Assembly (NCBI RefSeq): GCF_000271485.2
Contig: NZ_AKVN02000001.1
Span: forward strand, 996,001 to 1,060,000
Length of the DNA stretch: 64,000 nucleotides
Direction of reading: 5' to 3'
Source: Pelosinus fermentans DSM 17108
GTDB taxonomy: Bacteria; Bacillota; Negativicutes; DSM-13327
The notes below the pieces were generated by a model. The model searched no databases. It had not been told where the DNA came from and saw nothing but the letters and a program-made list of their open reading frames with translations. Position numbers and translations under genes: made by a program. Below are positions 20,409 to 29,316 of this stretch, piece by piece (within the stretch, counting starts at the first letter, position 1; every line of letters begins with the position of its first letter).

Positions 20409-20545
20409 ATAAGAAAACGCTTCGCGTCCTTTAAAATAATAAAGTAAACCGAACCACAGAGGCACAGAGAACACTGAGAAAAGATAAATAGGGTAAAAAA
20501 CCTCTGTGCTCTCTGCGAACTCTGTGTCCTCTGAGTTCAACGTTC
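20409..20545. repeat. Family A repeat after bioA
   Basis: AAACGCTTCGCGTCC at the left, CCACAGAGGCACAGAG and CTCTGTGCTCTCTGCG in the middle, CTCTGAGTTC at the right. The first 70 bp is the inverted counterpart of 15304-15370. No clear U-rich terminator was found for the bio cluster, so this hairpin may protect or end the transcript. Confidence 0.7.
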
Positions 20546-20658
20546 CCCCTAAGCTTATAATTCTTAAAGAGTGCATAAATGTGATGCACTCTTTTTGCTT
20601 TTTTAGAGGATTTGCCATATAATTGAAAGATAATATAGGTAATAAGGAGGGCGAGAGT

Positions 20659-21390
20659 ATGAAAATTGTCGCTGATTTACATATTCATACGGTAGCAAGC
20701 GGTCATGCCTATAGTACGATATTGGAAAATGTGACCGTAGCAGCAGAAAAAGGTCTTGAAATGATTGCAATTACGGACCACGGTCCAGATATGCCAGGAG
20801 GCCCCCATGCCTATCACTTTGGAAATTTAAAGGCAGTACCGTCTGAATTATTTGGTGTTCGCATTCTAAAAGGGGTAGAGGCGAATGTGATTGATCACGA
20901 AGGTAATTTAGATTTGGCAGAGGATCGGCTCACCAGCCTCGAGATTGTATTAGCTGGTTTGCATACTGTTTGCTCCCCCAATGGTTCTGTCGCTGAAAAT
21001 ACCCAAATGATGGTCAATGCTATGAAAAATCCTTGGGTGGATGCGATTGTTCATCCAGGTAATCCGGAATATTTGGTGGATGCTGAGACAATTGTAAAAG
21101 CGGCTGTAGAATATGATGTTGCCTTAGAGATTAATAATAGCTCTCTTAAGGTATCTCGGATAGGAAGCAAACCCTATTGTGAAAAGATTGCTGCCCTGTC
21201 AAAACAGTATGGGGCGAAAATTATCCTGGGGACAGACAGCCATTTTGCCCTGGCCATAGGAGATTTTAGTCAGGCTATTGAAATATTGGAGAAATATGAT
21301 ATTTCCTCTGATTTAGTGATCAATACATCGGTTGAAAGTGTGCTGCGCCATTTAAACCGTCGTTCTAACAGAAAAAGCAGCGTGAATTAG
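20659..21390 (+). CDS. PHP-domain phosphatase, YcdX-like
   Basis: 243 residues from the ATG at 20659, after AAGGAGGGCGAG. The metal-binding PHP motifs are DLHIHTVASGH near residue 5, ITDHGPDMPG near 38, HPGNPEY near 128 and GTDSHF near 193. It probably hydrolyses a phosphoester with three divalent metals. It is the first gene of a run with rapZ, yvcK and whiA. Confidence 0.88.
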   Translation: MKIVADLHIHTVASGHAYSTILENVTVAAEKGLEMIAITDHGPDMPGGPHAYHFGNLKAVPSELFGVRILKGVEANVIDHEGNLDLAEDRLTSLEIVLAGLHTVCSPNGSVAENTQMMVNAMKNPWVDAIVHPGNPEYLVDAETIVKAAVEYDVALEINNSSLKVSRIGSKPYCEKIAALSKQYGAKIILGTDSHFALAIGDFSQAIEILEKYDISSDLVINTSVESVLRHLNRRSNRKSSVN

Positions 21391-21409
21391 TGACTTGGAG
21401 GTGTAGATT

Positions 21410-22300
21410 ATGGACGATGTTCGTTTGGTGATTATCACGGGCATGTCAGGTGCAGGTAAGACTCAGGTGGTGAGAACCATGGAAGATCTGGGATATTTTT
21501 GTGTGGATAATTTGCCTCCTATGCTGATTCCTAAATTTGCCGAACTTTGTACCCAATCGGCAGGGCGGGTAAATAAAGTCGGTTTAGTAGTGGATATTCG
21601 CGGGCGAGAGTTTTTTGATACCCTAATACAAGCCTTAGAAGATTTAGAAAAGCAGGGATATCGTTATGAAATGCTTTTCTTAGAAGCTTCGGATGAAACC
21701 CTAATCCGGCGTTATAAGGAAACCCGGCGTCGGCACCCTATGGCACCCCATGGCCGTATTATAGAAGGGATTAGCCGTGAACGAGAAAAGATTGACCATG
21801 TAAGAGGACGGGCTACGCAGATTATCGATACCTCGGAATTAAGCACTGCCAAGCTCAGGGAAAAAATTACGAGCCTCTTTACCAGTGAACATGAACAGCA
21901 GCGTATGAATATTACCATTGTCTCTTTTGGATTTAAATATGGCATTCCTTTAGATGCAGATATGGTTTTTGACGTACGCTTTTTGCCCAATCCTTTTTAT
22001 GTCGAGTCTTTGCGCCGCAAAAGCGGAGCGGTAGCGGAAGTGGGCGACTATATTTGGAAATGGCCGATTACCCAGCAGTTTATGGAACATGTTTCCGGTT
22101 TTGTAGACTTTTTAGTGCCTAATTACATCAAAGAAGGAAAAAGTCAGCTTATCATTGCTATTGGTTGCACTGGCGGCATGCATCGCTCTGTATTTGTCGC
22201 TGGCAAAATCTACGAAGGTTTAAAGAACAAAGGCTATAAAGTAAATGTAGATCATCGGGATATTAAGCACAATGTGTTAGAAACGCCTGTTGAGGGGTAA
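21410..22300 (+). CDS. rapZ: RapZ/YvcJ, RNase adapter-type P-loop protein
   Basis: 296 residues. The Walker A GMSGAGKTQ is at residues 10-18 and YFCVDNLPP follows. The C-terminal domain has IAIGCTGGMHRSVFVA and ends VNVDHRDI. In E. coli it presents the small RNA GlmZ for cleavage; in Firmicutes the homologue YvcJ binds nucleotides and its role is less clear. The conserved order rapZ-yvcK-whiA supports the assignment. Confidence 0.95.
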   Translation: MDDVRLVIITGMSGAGKTQVVRTMEDLGYFCVDNLPPMLIPKFAELCTQSAGRVNKVGLVVDIRGREFFDTLIQALEDLEKQGYRYEMLFLEASDETLIRRYKETRRRHPMAPHGRIIEGISREREKIDHVRGRATQIIDTSELSTAKLREKITSLFTSEHEQQRMNITIVSFGFKYGIPLDADMVFDVRFLPNPFYVESLRRKSGAVAEVGDYIWKWPITQQFMEHVSGFVDFLVPNYIKEGKSQLIIAIGCTGGMHRSVFVAGKIYEGLKNKGYKVNVDHRDIKHNVLETPVEG

Positions 22301-22376
22301 CCTAGTGTAGATGAAGATACATTGCTGAAAAAGCGGCGAGTAATAGTGGTGAGATAGAAATTGAGGTGTAATATAT

Positions 22377-23741
22377 ATGCACTTTTTAAAGTGGATGTAC
22401 CCGGGCATCAAGGTGAAACGGTGGCTGTTATTATTTTCTATGGGCGTTATCATAGCCAGTATGGGGCTTGCTATCGTATTTAATTATAAATATGTAGGCA
22501 ATTTTGAAGAGACAATTTTCAGAATGGTGTACCTGACGACAGGCAGGTATTATTATACGGTTACAACCATTGTAGGGATCTTTATTATTACAGGCGGCTT
22601 AATTCTGATGACACTGGCTACGAAGCAGATTATTGCTTCGGTGATCAGCGTACTCATTCCCGATGGGTCTGAGCGCTTGATCGAGCTTATTTTTCAGAAG
22701 CGTAAGCTCAATCGGGGACCAGCAGTGACGGTTATTGGCGGCGGTACGGGCTTATCCGTGCTTCTGCGGGGTATAAAGAGTGTAACCAGTAATATTACAG
22801 CAATCGTTACCGTTGCCGATGATGGCGGCTCTTCAGGACGATTGCGGGAAGATTTGGGTATGATTCCTCCAGGGGATTTGCGCAACTGCTTGGTGGCATT
22901 AGCAGATACTGAGCCACTGATGGAAAAACTTTTTCAACACCGGTTTGGCGGTACAGGGGGCCTGGCAGGACACAATTTCGGCAACTTATTCATCGCTGCG
23001 ATGACAGAAGTTCTGGGAGATGTAGAGCAGGCTTTAAAGGAATCCAGTAAGGTTTTAGCGGTGCGGGGCCGAGTATTGCCGGCATCGACCCAAACTGTAC
23101 GATTATGGGCTAAAATGACGGATGGCAGTATCGTGGAAGGCGAGTCTCAGATTCCTCTTGTCAACAAACGGATTGCAAGAGTGTATTTGCAGCCGGAAGA
23201 AACCATGCCTGTGGAAAGCTCGCTGGAAGCCATACGAGATGCAGATGCCATTATTTTAGGACCTGGCAGCTTATATACCAGCATTCTTCCGAATCTGTTG
23301 GTGCGGGGAGTGGCGGATACGCTGCGGAAAAGCCAGGCTGTCAAAATCTATATCTGCAATGTAATGACCCAGCCGGGAGAAACAGACGGCTATAGCGCGT
23401 CAGAGCATGTGCAGGCGATCTTAGACCATGTAGGCCCTGGAGTCATTGATTATGTTGTGATCAATAATCAGAATGTAGCAGAAGAATTGCAGCAAAAGTA
23501 TGCGGATCAAGGGGCCTATCCTGTAAAAAACGATGCAGAGAAAGTGGAAGCAATGGGGATCAAAGTGACCCAGGCAGATGTAATTAATGAGACGAATTTA
23601 GTGCGGCATGACCCTCTTAAATTGTCTCGAACCATTGTTTCCATGATCTATAAGCTTAAGACTAACTCGGAGCGTATGCGATTATTGGATTATTATTTAA
23701 TTGCGGAAAGTATCAAGGATCTTAAGAAAACGGAGCGCTGA
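22377..23741 (+). CDS. yvcK: YvcK (gluconeogenesis factor/CofD-like) with N-terminal membrane segments
   Basis: 454 residues. The C-terminal about 330 residues form the CofD/YvcK Rossmann domain with VIGGGTGLSVLLRG, VADDGGSSGRLR, PPGDLRNCL and GPGSLYTSI. YvcK is needed for normal cell wall and growth on gluconeogenic carbon sources in Bacillus and binds UDP-sugars. The first about 110 residues are extra compared with the 317-residue B. subtilis form and contain two membrane helices (about 17-38 and 62-86), so this one should be tethered to the inner membrane. Confidence 0.92.
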   Translation: MHFLKWMYPGIKVKRWLLLFSMGVIIASMGLAIVFNYKYVGNFEETIFRMVYLTTGRYYYTVTTIVGIFIITGGLILMTLATKQIIASVISVLIPDGSERLIELIFQKRKLNRGPAVTVIGGGTGLSVLLRGIKSVTSNITAIVTVADDGGSSGRLREDLGMIPPGDLRNCLVALADTEPLMEKLFQHRFGGTGGLAGHNFGNLFIAAMTEVLGDVEQALKESSKVLAVRGRVLPASTQTVRLWAKMTDGSIVEGESQIPLVNKRIARVYLQPEETMPVESSLEAIRDADAIILGPGSLYTSILPNLLVRGVADTLRKSQAVKIYICNVMTQPGETDGYSASEHVQAILDHVGPGVIDYVVINNQNVAEELQQKYADQGAYPVKNDAEKVEAMGIKVTQADVINETNLVRHDPLKLSRTIVSMIYKLKTNSERMRLLDYYLIAESIKDLKKTER

Positions 23742-23786
23742 GTTTTGCGGCGTTAAGGCAAAGCAGCTTGACGGGGGTGAAGGAGA

Positions 23787-24725
23787 TTGGCTTCTTATTC
23801 TGCTGAAGTAAGAAATGAATTGGCTCGGATCGTAGAGGAACAAGAGTGCTGCAATATGGCAGAGCTGGCCTCTCTGATTCGTATGGGCGGTACCATGTTA
23901 ATTGGCGGCAATAGTAATCTTGGTATTAATTTTACTACGGAAAATGCTGCCGTAGCGCGTAAAGCTCTTACCTTGATTAAAAGTGGCTTTCATTTAAAAA
24001 CAGAAGTGGTTGTTACCCGTGGCCGTCGTTTAAAGAAAAACAATTCCTATTTGATCAAAGTCGTGCCATCACCCGTGGTGACGGAGTTGTTAGCAGCTTT
24101 AGGGATTATGCGGGGCGAAAATTTGAATGTTAGCAGTGATAGTGGTATTTTGCGAAAATCCTGCTGTCGCCGATCCTATTTGCGAGGTGCTTTTTTAGGC
24201 GGTGGCTCTGTAAACAAGCCAGAAGGGGATTATCATCTGGAATTGGTTACAGGTAATTTAGACTTTGCTAAAGCCCTCGTGCGTTTGATGAAGTTTTTTT
24301 CCTTACCTGTGGGAATGACAGAGCGTAAAAATGATTATATTGTTTATTTAAAAGATGGTGATGCCATTATTGATTTCCTGCGGCTGATTGGTGCTCATAA
24401 TGCTCTTTTGACCTTTGAAAATGTTCGGGTAGTAAAAGGCATGCGCAATCAAGTCAACCGGCTGGTAAATTGTGAAACGGCTAACTTACAGAAAACGGTG
24501 AATGCAGCGGTGCGCCAAGTAAGATGTATTGAACTCATTGCCCGGCAAAAAGGTCTTGATAAACTGCCCCCGTCTCTGCTTGTCGTTGCTAAGCTGCGGC
24601 TTGCCCACCCGGAAGCTACCTTGCAGGAACTGGTAGATGCTATGGATGGCAGGGTAGGAAAATCGGGCATGAACCACCGGCTGCGAAAAATAGAACAGAT
24701 TGCTATGGAGTTGGAACATGAATAA
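23787..24725 (+). CDS. whiA: WhiA, DNA-binding cell-division/sporulation regulator
   Basis: 312 residues. The TTG start is preceded by GGGGTG 8 nt away and gives the typical MASYSAEVRNELAR N-terminus. It has the LAGLIDADG-like domain (YLRGAFLGGGSV near 130) and a C-terminal helix-turn-helix with HPEATLQELVDAM and GKSGMNHRLRKIEQIA. Its last codons overlap the next gene by 8 bp. Confidence 0.95.
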   Translation: MASYSAEVRNELARIVEEQECCNMAELASLIRMGGTMLIGGNSNLGINFTTENAAVARKALTLIKSGFHLKTEVVVTRGRRLKKNNSYLIKVVPSPVVTELLAALGIMRGENLNVSSDSGILRKSCCRRSYLRGAFLGGGSVNKPEGDYHLELVTGNLDFAKALVRLMKFFSLPVGMTERKNDYIVYLKDGDAIIDFLRLIGAHNALLTFENVRVVKGMRNQVNRLVNCETANLQKTVNAAVRQVRCIELIARQKGLDKLPPSLLVVAKLRLAHPEATLQELVDAMDGRVGKSGMNHRLRKIEQIAMELEHE

Positions 24726-25470
24726 ATTTTTGGCATGTGGTGTCCTTTTTATGTTAGCAACTTTAGGCTGGCTGTTTTGGCCCACGAATGCTGTACCGAT
24801 CTTAGCTTACCACCAGGTAGGCGAAGTGGATGAGGAAATTTACAGCGTGACAGCCAGTCAGTTTGAAGAACAAATGAAATACTTAAAGGAAAATGGATAC
24901 CATGCTATTTCTCTAGAAGACTTATTTAATTCTTATAGTGGAAAGACCGTCTTACCGGAAAAGCCCATTGTGATTACCTTTGATGATGGATATGCAGACA
25001 ATTATCTGACTGCCCTGCCGATTATGGAACAGTACGGCATGTCAGCCACCGTCTTTGTTGTACCAAGCTTAATTGGTACAACAGACTATTTGTCCTGGCA
25101 GCAGGTAGCCTACATGCATGAAAGGCACACTGAAATAGGCTCCCACACCATGTCCCATGTGGGGATGAATGAAATTAATGCTGCAGAACAGCGGCGGGAA
25201 GCGGCGGAATCAAAAGTAGCTTTGGAAAGGCACATTGGTACACCTATTCAATTTTTTGCCTATCCCTATGGGCAGTTTTCCCCAGGTGCTCAGCAAATAT
25301 TAAAAGAAACGGGATACCGAGGCGCTTGCTCCGGCCTTGCTGGATTAAATGATGCAAAGACCGATTCCTATGCATTAAAGCGGATTAATATGCCTCAGCC
25401 CAAATATGGCTTGTGGGAGTTTCGCCTGCGCCTCTTTAGAGCCCATTTATACAGCAAATTAGGATTATAA
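24718..25470 (+). CDS. Membrane-anchored polysaccharide deacetylase (NodB family)
   Basis: 250 residues from the ATG at 24718, which overlaps the whiA stop. An N-terminal membrane segment (about 5-22) places the enzyme outside the inner membrane. NodB motifs: TFDDGYADN (catalytic Asp and metal Asp), SHTMSH (metal His pair) and FAYPYGQ. It removes acetyl groups from N-acetylated glycans; in an anaerobe like this peptidoglycan or a surface polysaccharide is likely. A terminator follows. Confidence 0.9.
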   Translation: MNKFLACGVLFMLATLGWLFWPTNAVPILAYHQVGEVDEEIYSVTASQFEEQMKYLKENGYHAISLEDLFNSYSGKTVLPEKPIVITFDDGYADNYLTALPIMEQYGMSATVFVVPSLIGTTDYLSWQQVAYMHERHTEIGSHTMSHVGMNEINAAEQRREAAESKVALERHIGTPIQFFAYPYGQFSPGAQQILKETGYRGACSGLAGLNDAKTDSYALKRINMPQPKYGLWEFRLRLFRAHLYSKLGL

Positions 25471-25474
25471 ATAA

Positions 25475-25514
25475 GTCAGAACCATAATTGTTATGGTTCT
25501 GACTCATTTTTTTT
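25475..25514 (+). terminator. Terminator after polysaccharide deacetylase
   Basis: GTCAGAACCATAA-ttg-TTATGGTTCTGAC, then ACTCATTTTTTTT. Confidence 0.9.
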
Positions 25515-25565
25515 ACCAAATATGGAATACTAGCATGGTAACTCAAAGATAAGCGGGAGGGTAAG

Positions 25566-26552
25566 ATGAACGAACAGGATGTAATCGTCCAGCAGACAAT
25601 ATATAGAAAAAAGGTTTTTCAGGTACTGCATTTCATTACGTCTATGAAGGTTGCAATGGCATTGCTCATGCTGCTGGCTGGGGCAGCGATGATAGGGACT
25701 GTCATTTCACCTCAGAGATATGATATCTATCATAGTATGGGCTTCCGCTTATTGCTAACCTTAATTTGCGGCAGCACTTTTATCTGCAGCATGAAGCAGC
25801 TTGCTGCTTTATGCCTTTCAAATAAATGGCGACATTTGGATCCTTGGGGGACATTTGCAGTGCACATGGCGATTGTCTTAATTGTCTTGGGAGCGTTATA
25901 TGGGAATGTCTATGGATTTAGCGAGGAAATCAATCTTTCTGTTGGGAAGGATTATGAAATTACTCAGGAAAAATACAGGGGAATTGGTGAACCTTTTACA
26001 TTACACCTGGAGAATTTTGAAACCCAATATTATGCTGATGGAACAGTTTCGGATTGGATCAGTCACATTCGTATTGAACATAATGGACAGAATGGATTTA
26101 CTCAAGAGGTGAAAGTCAATCATCCTTTGATCTACCAGGGGGTAAGCATTTATCAATCTTCTTTTGGCATGGCAATACAAACCCAGTATTTAGATACTGC
26201 TGGCAAGGTGCTACGGGAAGCCAGCCTGGGTGAGGGACGAGGGATGATGCTTGAGGGAGATATGATGATTCTGCCAGTGCGGTATGTCGGGGGATTGAAT
26301 CCTCAAATTATGTATATTGTCTATAAAGGCGGGCGAGAATATGATTGGGGAGCTGCACCTTTAGGCAGCAGCAGATTCATCGGCCCCCAAATGGGAATGG
26401 TGAAATTTATAGAGGCACAGCCTTTTTCGGGGCTGCTCATTAAACGAGACCCTGGAATACCCCTGGTATGGTTTGGGTTTCTTTTGCTTGCCTTTGGCTT
26501 TTTTGCCAGTCTTTATAAAAAAACAATTTTGGCGAGTAATCAAAAAGGATAG
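25566..26552 (+). CDS. resB: ResB-type cytochrome c biogenesis protein
   Basis: 328 residues with three N-terminal membrane helices, a large outside domain with IYQSSFGM, and one C-terminal helix (VWFGFLLLAFGFFASL). ResB (CcsB) pairs with CcsA in system II cytochrome c maturation, delivering haem to apocytochromes outside the membrane. It is 10 bp upstream of ccsA, and the two are followed by nrfH-nrfA, whose nine haems need this machinery. Confidence 0.92.
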   Translation: MNEQDVIVQQTIYRKKVFQVLHFITSMKVAMALLMLLAGAAMIGTVISPQRYDIYHSMGFRLLLTLICGSTFICSMKQLAALCLSNKWRHLDPWGTFAVHMAIVLIVLGALYGNVYGFSEEINLSVGKDYEITQEKYRGIGEPFTLHLENFETQYYADGTVSDWISHIRIEHNGQNGFTQEVKVNHPLIYQGVSIYQSSFGMAIQTQYLDTAGKVLREASLGEGRGMMLEGDMMILPVRYVGGLNPQIMYIVYKGGREYDWGAAPLGSSRFIGPQMGMVKFIEAQPFSGLLIKRDPGIPLVWFGFLLLAFGFFASLYKKTILASNQKG

Positions 26553-26562
26553 GTGAAATCGT

Positions 26563-27390
26563 GTGGGTGCTTTGGAAAAAGAGTTTTTTAATTCTGCTTT
26601 TGTCAGTTACTTTTTAGCAAGTTGTTTTAATATTGGACATCTTATTTGGCTGAAGGAAAGGCTTGGGCGCTGGGCAATTGCTTTGACGGTGATTGGTTTT
26701 GTAGTGAATACATTAGCCCTAACTTCCCGTACTCTGCAGGCTGGGCGCATCCCCTTTGCTAATATGTATGAATTTGGTATGGCTTTTGTCTGGGGACTGA
26801 TTTTTTTCTATTTGTACATTGCTTATCGTTACAAGAATTACTCTCTGGGTGCCTTTGTATTGCCAGTAGCTTTTGTTTTAACAGGTATATTTTCCAGCTT
26901 TTATCAAGAGGTTCGTCCTCTCATGCCTGCTCTTAAAAGCAATTGGCTACTTATTCATGTCATCACAGCGGTTATTGCCTATGGGGCACTGGCGATTTCT
27001 TTCGCGTTGGCAATCATGTATTTGTGGCGGCAGCGTTTGGAAGAAGCGGGTGAACAAGGAACAATGATAAGCCTGCTGCCGTCATTAGCTATATTAGACA
27101 CCTTAGTGAATCGGTGTATTCACTTTGCTGTTCCGTTTCTAACCCTGCTCATTGTAACAGGAGCCGTTTGGGCAGAGTATGCCTGGGGATCCTACTGGCG
27201 GTGGGACCCTAAAGAAACATGGTCACTGATTACATGGTTAATTTATGCAATGTATCTGCATGGTCGCGTAGCTTTAGGCTGGCGGGGCAAAAAGGCAATG
27301 AATTGGGCAGTAATTGGTTTCATTACCGTACTCTTTACTTTTATCGGCGTGAATGTATTATTGCCTGGTTTGCATAGCTATGCCTTGTAA
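26563..27390 (+). CDS. ccsA: CcsA-type cytochrome c haem lyase subunit
   Basis: 275 residues, eight membrane helices, GTG start after AGGTG. The tryptophan-rich haem-handling motif is WGSYWRWDPKETWSL near residue 205. Conserved histidines flank it (HVITAV, and the LHGR and PGLHSY segments). Works with ResB; it lies just upstream of the nrf pair. Confidence 0.93.
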   Translation: MGALEKEFFNSAFVSYFLASCFNIGHLIWLKERLGRWAIALTVIGFVVNTLALTSRTLQAGRIPFANMYEFGMAFVWGLIFFYLYIAYRYKNYSLGAFVLPVAFVLTGIFSSFYQEVRPLMPALKSNWLLIHVITAVIAYGALAISFALAIMYLWRQRLEEAGEQGTMISLLPSLAILDTLVNRCIHFAVPFLTLLIVTGAVWAEYAWGSYWRWDPKETWSLITWLIYAMYLHGRVALGWRGKKAMNWAVIGFITVLFTFIGVNVLLPGLHSYAL

Positions 27391-27439
27391 ATTTAGATTA
27401 TATTCAGCAAGGATTAAAAAATAGAAAGGAGTGGGGTGG

Positions 27440-27913
27440 TTGGATTTAGGGAAATTCCTGGAGCGTAGTTCACTTAAATTAATTTTGCTGGGTATTGTGG
27501 TTGCGGTGGTGGGAATGGCATTGTCCGGTGCAGGGTTTGTATATTCCAGCGGTCCGAATTTTTGTGGCAGCTGCCATTCTATGAATCATGTATATTATAC
27601 GTGGCAGGCATCAAATCATAAAACCGTAACCTGCAGTGACTGCCATGTTCCTCATGACAATATTCTTTCTATGATGTACGTAAAGGGTGAAAACGGCATG
27701 CGGGATGTATATCATGAATTTCTGCGTGACTATCCTGATACCTTATATTTTACGCCGAAAGGCAAGAGGATTACAGAGGGAAATTGTCTGCGCTGCCATT
27801 TTTCTACTGTGGAAAATACAGCCATGGCAGCAGGTGGACAAAGCTGCATAAAATGTCATCGTGGTATCGTTCATGGTCAAAATAGGAGTCCAGGAGGGGT
27901 TAACGTTGAATAG
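27440..27913 (+). CDS. nrfH: NrfH, tetrahaem quinol dehydrogenase
   Basis: 157 residues from a TTG at 27440; AGGAG ends 8 nt before it, whereas an earlier GTG at 27431 would overlap the ribosome site. One N-terminal membrane helix (about 14-34) anchors the protein. Four haem motifs are seen: CGSCH, CSDCH, CLRCH and CIKCH. NapC/NirT family: passes electrons from menaquinol to NrfA. Confidence 0.93.
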   Translation: MDLGKFLERSSLKLILLGIVVAVVGMALSGAGFVYSSGPNFCGSCHSMNHVYYTWQASNHKTVTCSDCHVPHDNILSMMYVKGENGMRDVYHEFLRDYPDTLYFTPKGKRITEGNCLRCHFSTVENTAMAAGGQSCIKCHRGIVHGQNRSPGGVNVE

Positions 27914-29189
27914 GGCGCAGAAATTTTTAGCCGTATTTTTAGGGATGATGATCGTTTTCTTTGGTGTTATTGTGGTTCGTGTATGGGCCGTTAAACCGCC
28001 GTCAACTATGAAATTATCATCGTTAGCTGCCGGGGAATATGATCCGGCTGTTTGGGGAAAAGCATATCCTTTGGAGTATGCCAGCTACCAAAAGAACTTA
28101 GAGATGGCAGCCTCACCAACGGGGTATGGAGGAAGCGTCAAAGTACCAAAAGCAGATATGCAGCCTGAAATTTACACTAATTTTAAAGGCAATCCCTTTA
28201 GCAAGGATTATACAGAAGATAGAGGACATTTGTATTCCATAGAAGATCTTAAGGAATCCAAACGTATTGGCCCTACTAGCAAAGGTGCATGCATTACCTG
28301 TAAAACACCCTATGTGGAACAATTTTATAAGGAATCGGGCTGGGGATTTGCCAATCAGCCTTTAACCGAGCTTCTTGATAAATCCAAGCACCCTGTCAGC
28401 TGCGCCAACTGTCATGATCCAGAGACTATGAATCTTAGGGTCATTAATCCTGCATTTATTGAAGCAATGGGGCGTCAGGGCATTGATGTAAATAAGGCGA
28501 GCCGGGAAGAAATGCGCAGCTATGTATGCGGACAATGCCATTCGGAATATTATTTTGAACCAGGTACATCACGGGTCATATTTCCTTGGGATCAAGGGAC
28601 TACACCTCAGCAAATGTATCAATATTATGCTGCAAAACCCAATGGATTTCAGCAGGATTTTATACACCCGGATTCGAAAACACCCATATTAAAAGCCCAG
28701 CACGCTGATTTCGAAGAATGGCAAAATGGTGTCCATGCAAAATTCGGCGTATCTTGTGCAGATTGTCATATGCCCTATATTCGCGAAAATGGACAGAAAT
28801 ATAGTTCTCATTGGATGACAAGCCCTTTAAAAAATTTGGATGCGTCTTGTATGCCTTGCCATAAAGATGGCACAGACCAACTGTATAATCAAGTAAAAGC
28901 TACCCAGGATAATGTTTGGCAATTGCAGCATACTGCCGGACTAAACGTGGCTAAGGCCCATGAGATCATAGCCAAAGCCGGAAACATCCCCAATGCCAAT
29001 CAGACGCAGCTGACCAATGCACGGGAATTATTGCGTCAGGCTCAATGGTACTGGGATTATGTAGCGGCATCGAACAGTATGGGTTTTCATAACTCTGTAC
29101 AAGAACTGCATACTCTTGGACAATCCATTGATTTATCTCATCGGGCAATCGATGCTGCAAAGCAAGCTGCAGGTACTAATCAACTGTAA
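27906..29189 (+). CDS. nrfA: NrfA, ammonia-forming cytochrome c nitrite reductase
   Basis: 427 residues from a TTG at 27906, with AGGAGG 8 nt upstream; it overlaps nrfH by 8 bp. A membrane or signal segment lies at residues 5-25. Reduces nitrite to ammonium with six electrons. Five haem sites are visible: the catalytic CITCK with lysine as proximal ligand, then CANCH, CGQCH, CADCH and CMPCH. The substrate-site residues sit in RSYVCGQCHSEY and NGVHAKFGVSC. Role may be respiratory or detoxifying. Confidence 0.95.
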   Translation: MNRAQKFLAVFLGMMIVFFGVIVVRVWAVKPPSTMKLSSLAAGEYDPAVWGKAYPLEYASYQKNLEMAASPTGYGGSVKVPKADMQPEIYTNFKGNPFSKDYTEDRGHLYSIEDLKESKRIGPTSKGACITCKTPYVEQFYKESGWGFANQPLTELLDKSKHPVSCANCHDPETMNLRVINPAFIEAMGRQGIDVNKASREEMRSYVCGQCHSEYYFEPGTSRVIFPWDQGTTPQQMYQYYAAKPNGFQQDFIHPDSKTPILKAQHADFEEWQNGVHAKFGVSCADCHMPYIRENGQKYSSHWMTSPLKNLDASCMPCHKDGTDQLYNQVKATQDNVWQLQHTAGLNVAKAHEIIAKAGNIPNANQTQLTNARELLRQAQWYWDYVAASNSMGFHNSVQELHTLGQSIDLSHRAIDAAKQAAGTNQL

Positions 29190-29257
29190 AATGCATAATA
29201 AGGCCCGTCAGATGATAAAATGTTACAAAAACTGACATAATGGTATTATTTTGTCAT

Positions 29258-29286
29258 TTTACATAAGATTAAGGTATTGGTATAAT
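29258..29286 (+). promoter_or_regulatory. Strong sigma-A promoter of the 29317 gene
   Basis: TTTACA, exactly 17 bp, TATAAT, plus an extended TGG. It separates this gene from the nrf operon. Confidence 0.75.
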
Positions 29287-29316
29287 GATGCTATGTCTTA
29301 ACAAGGGGGTAGCATA

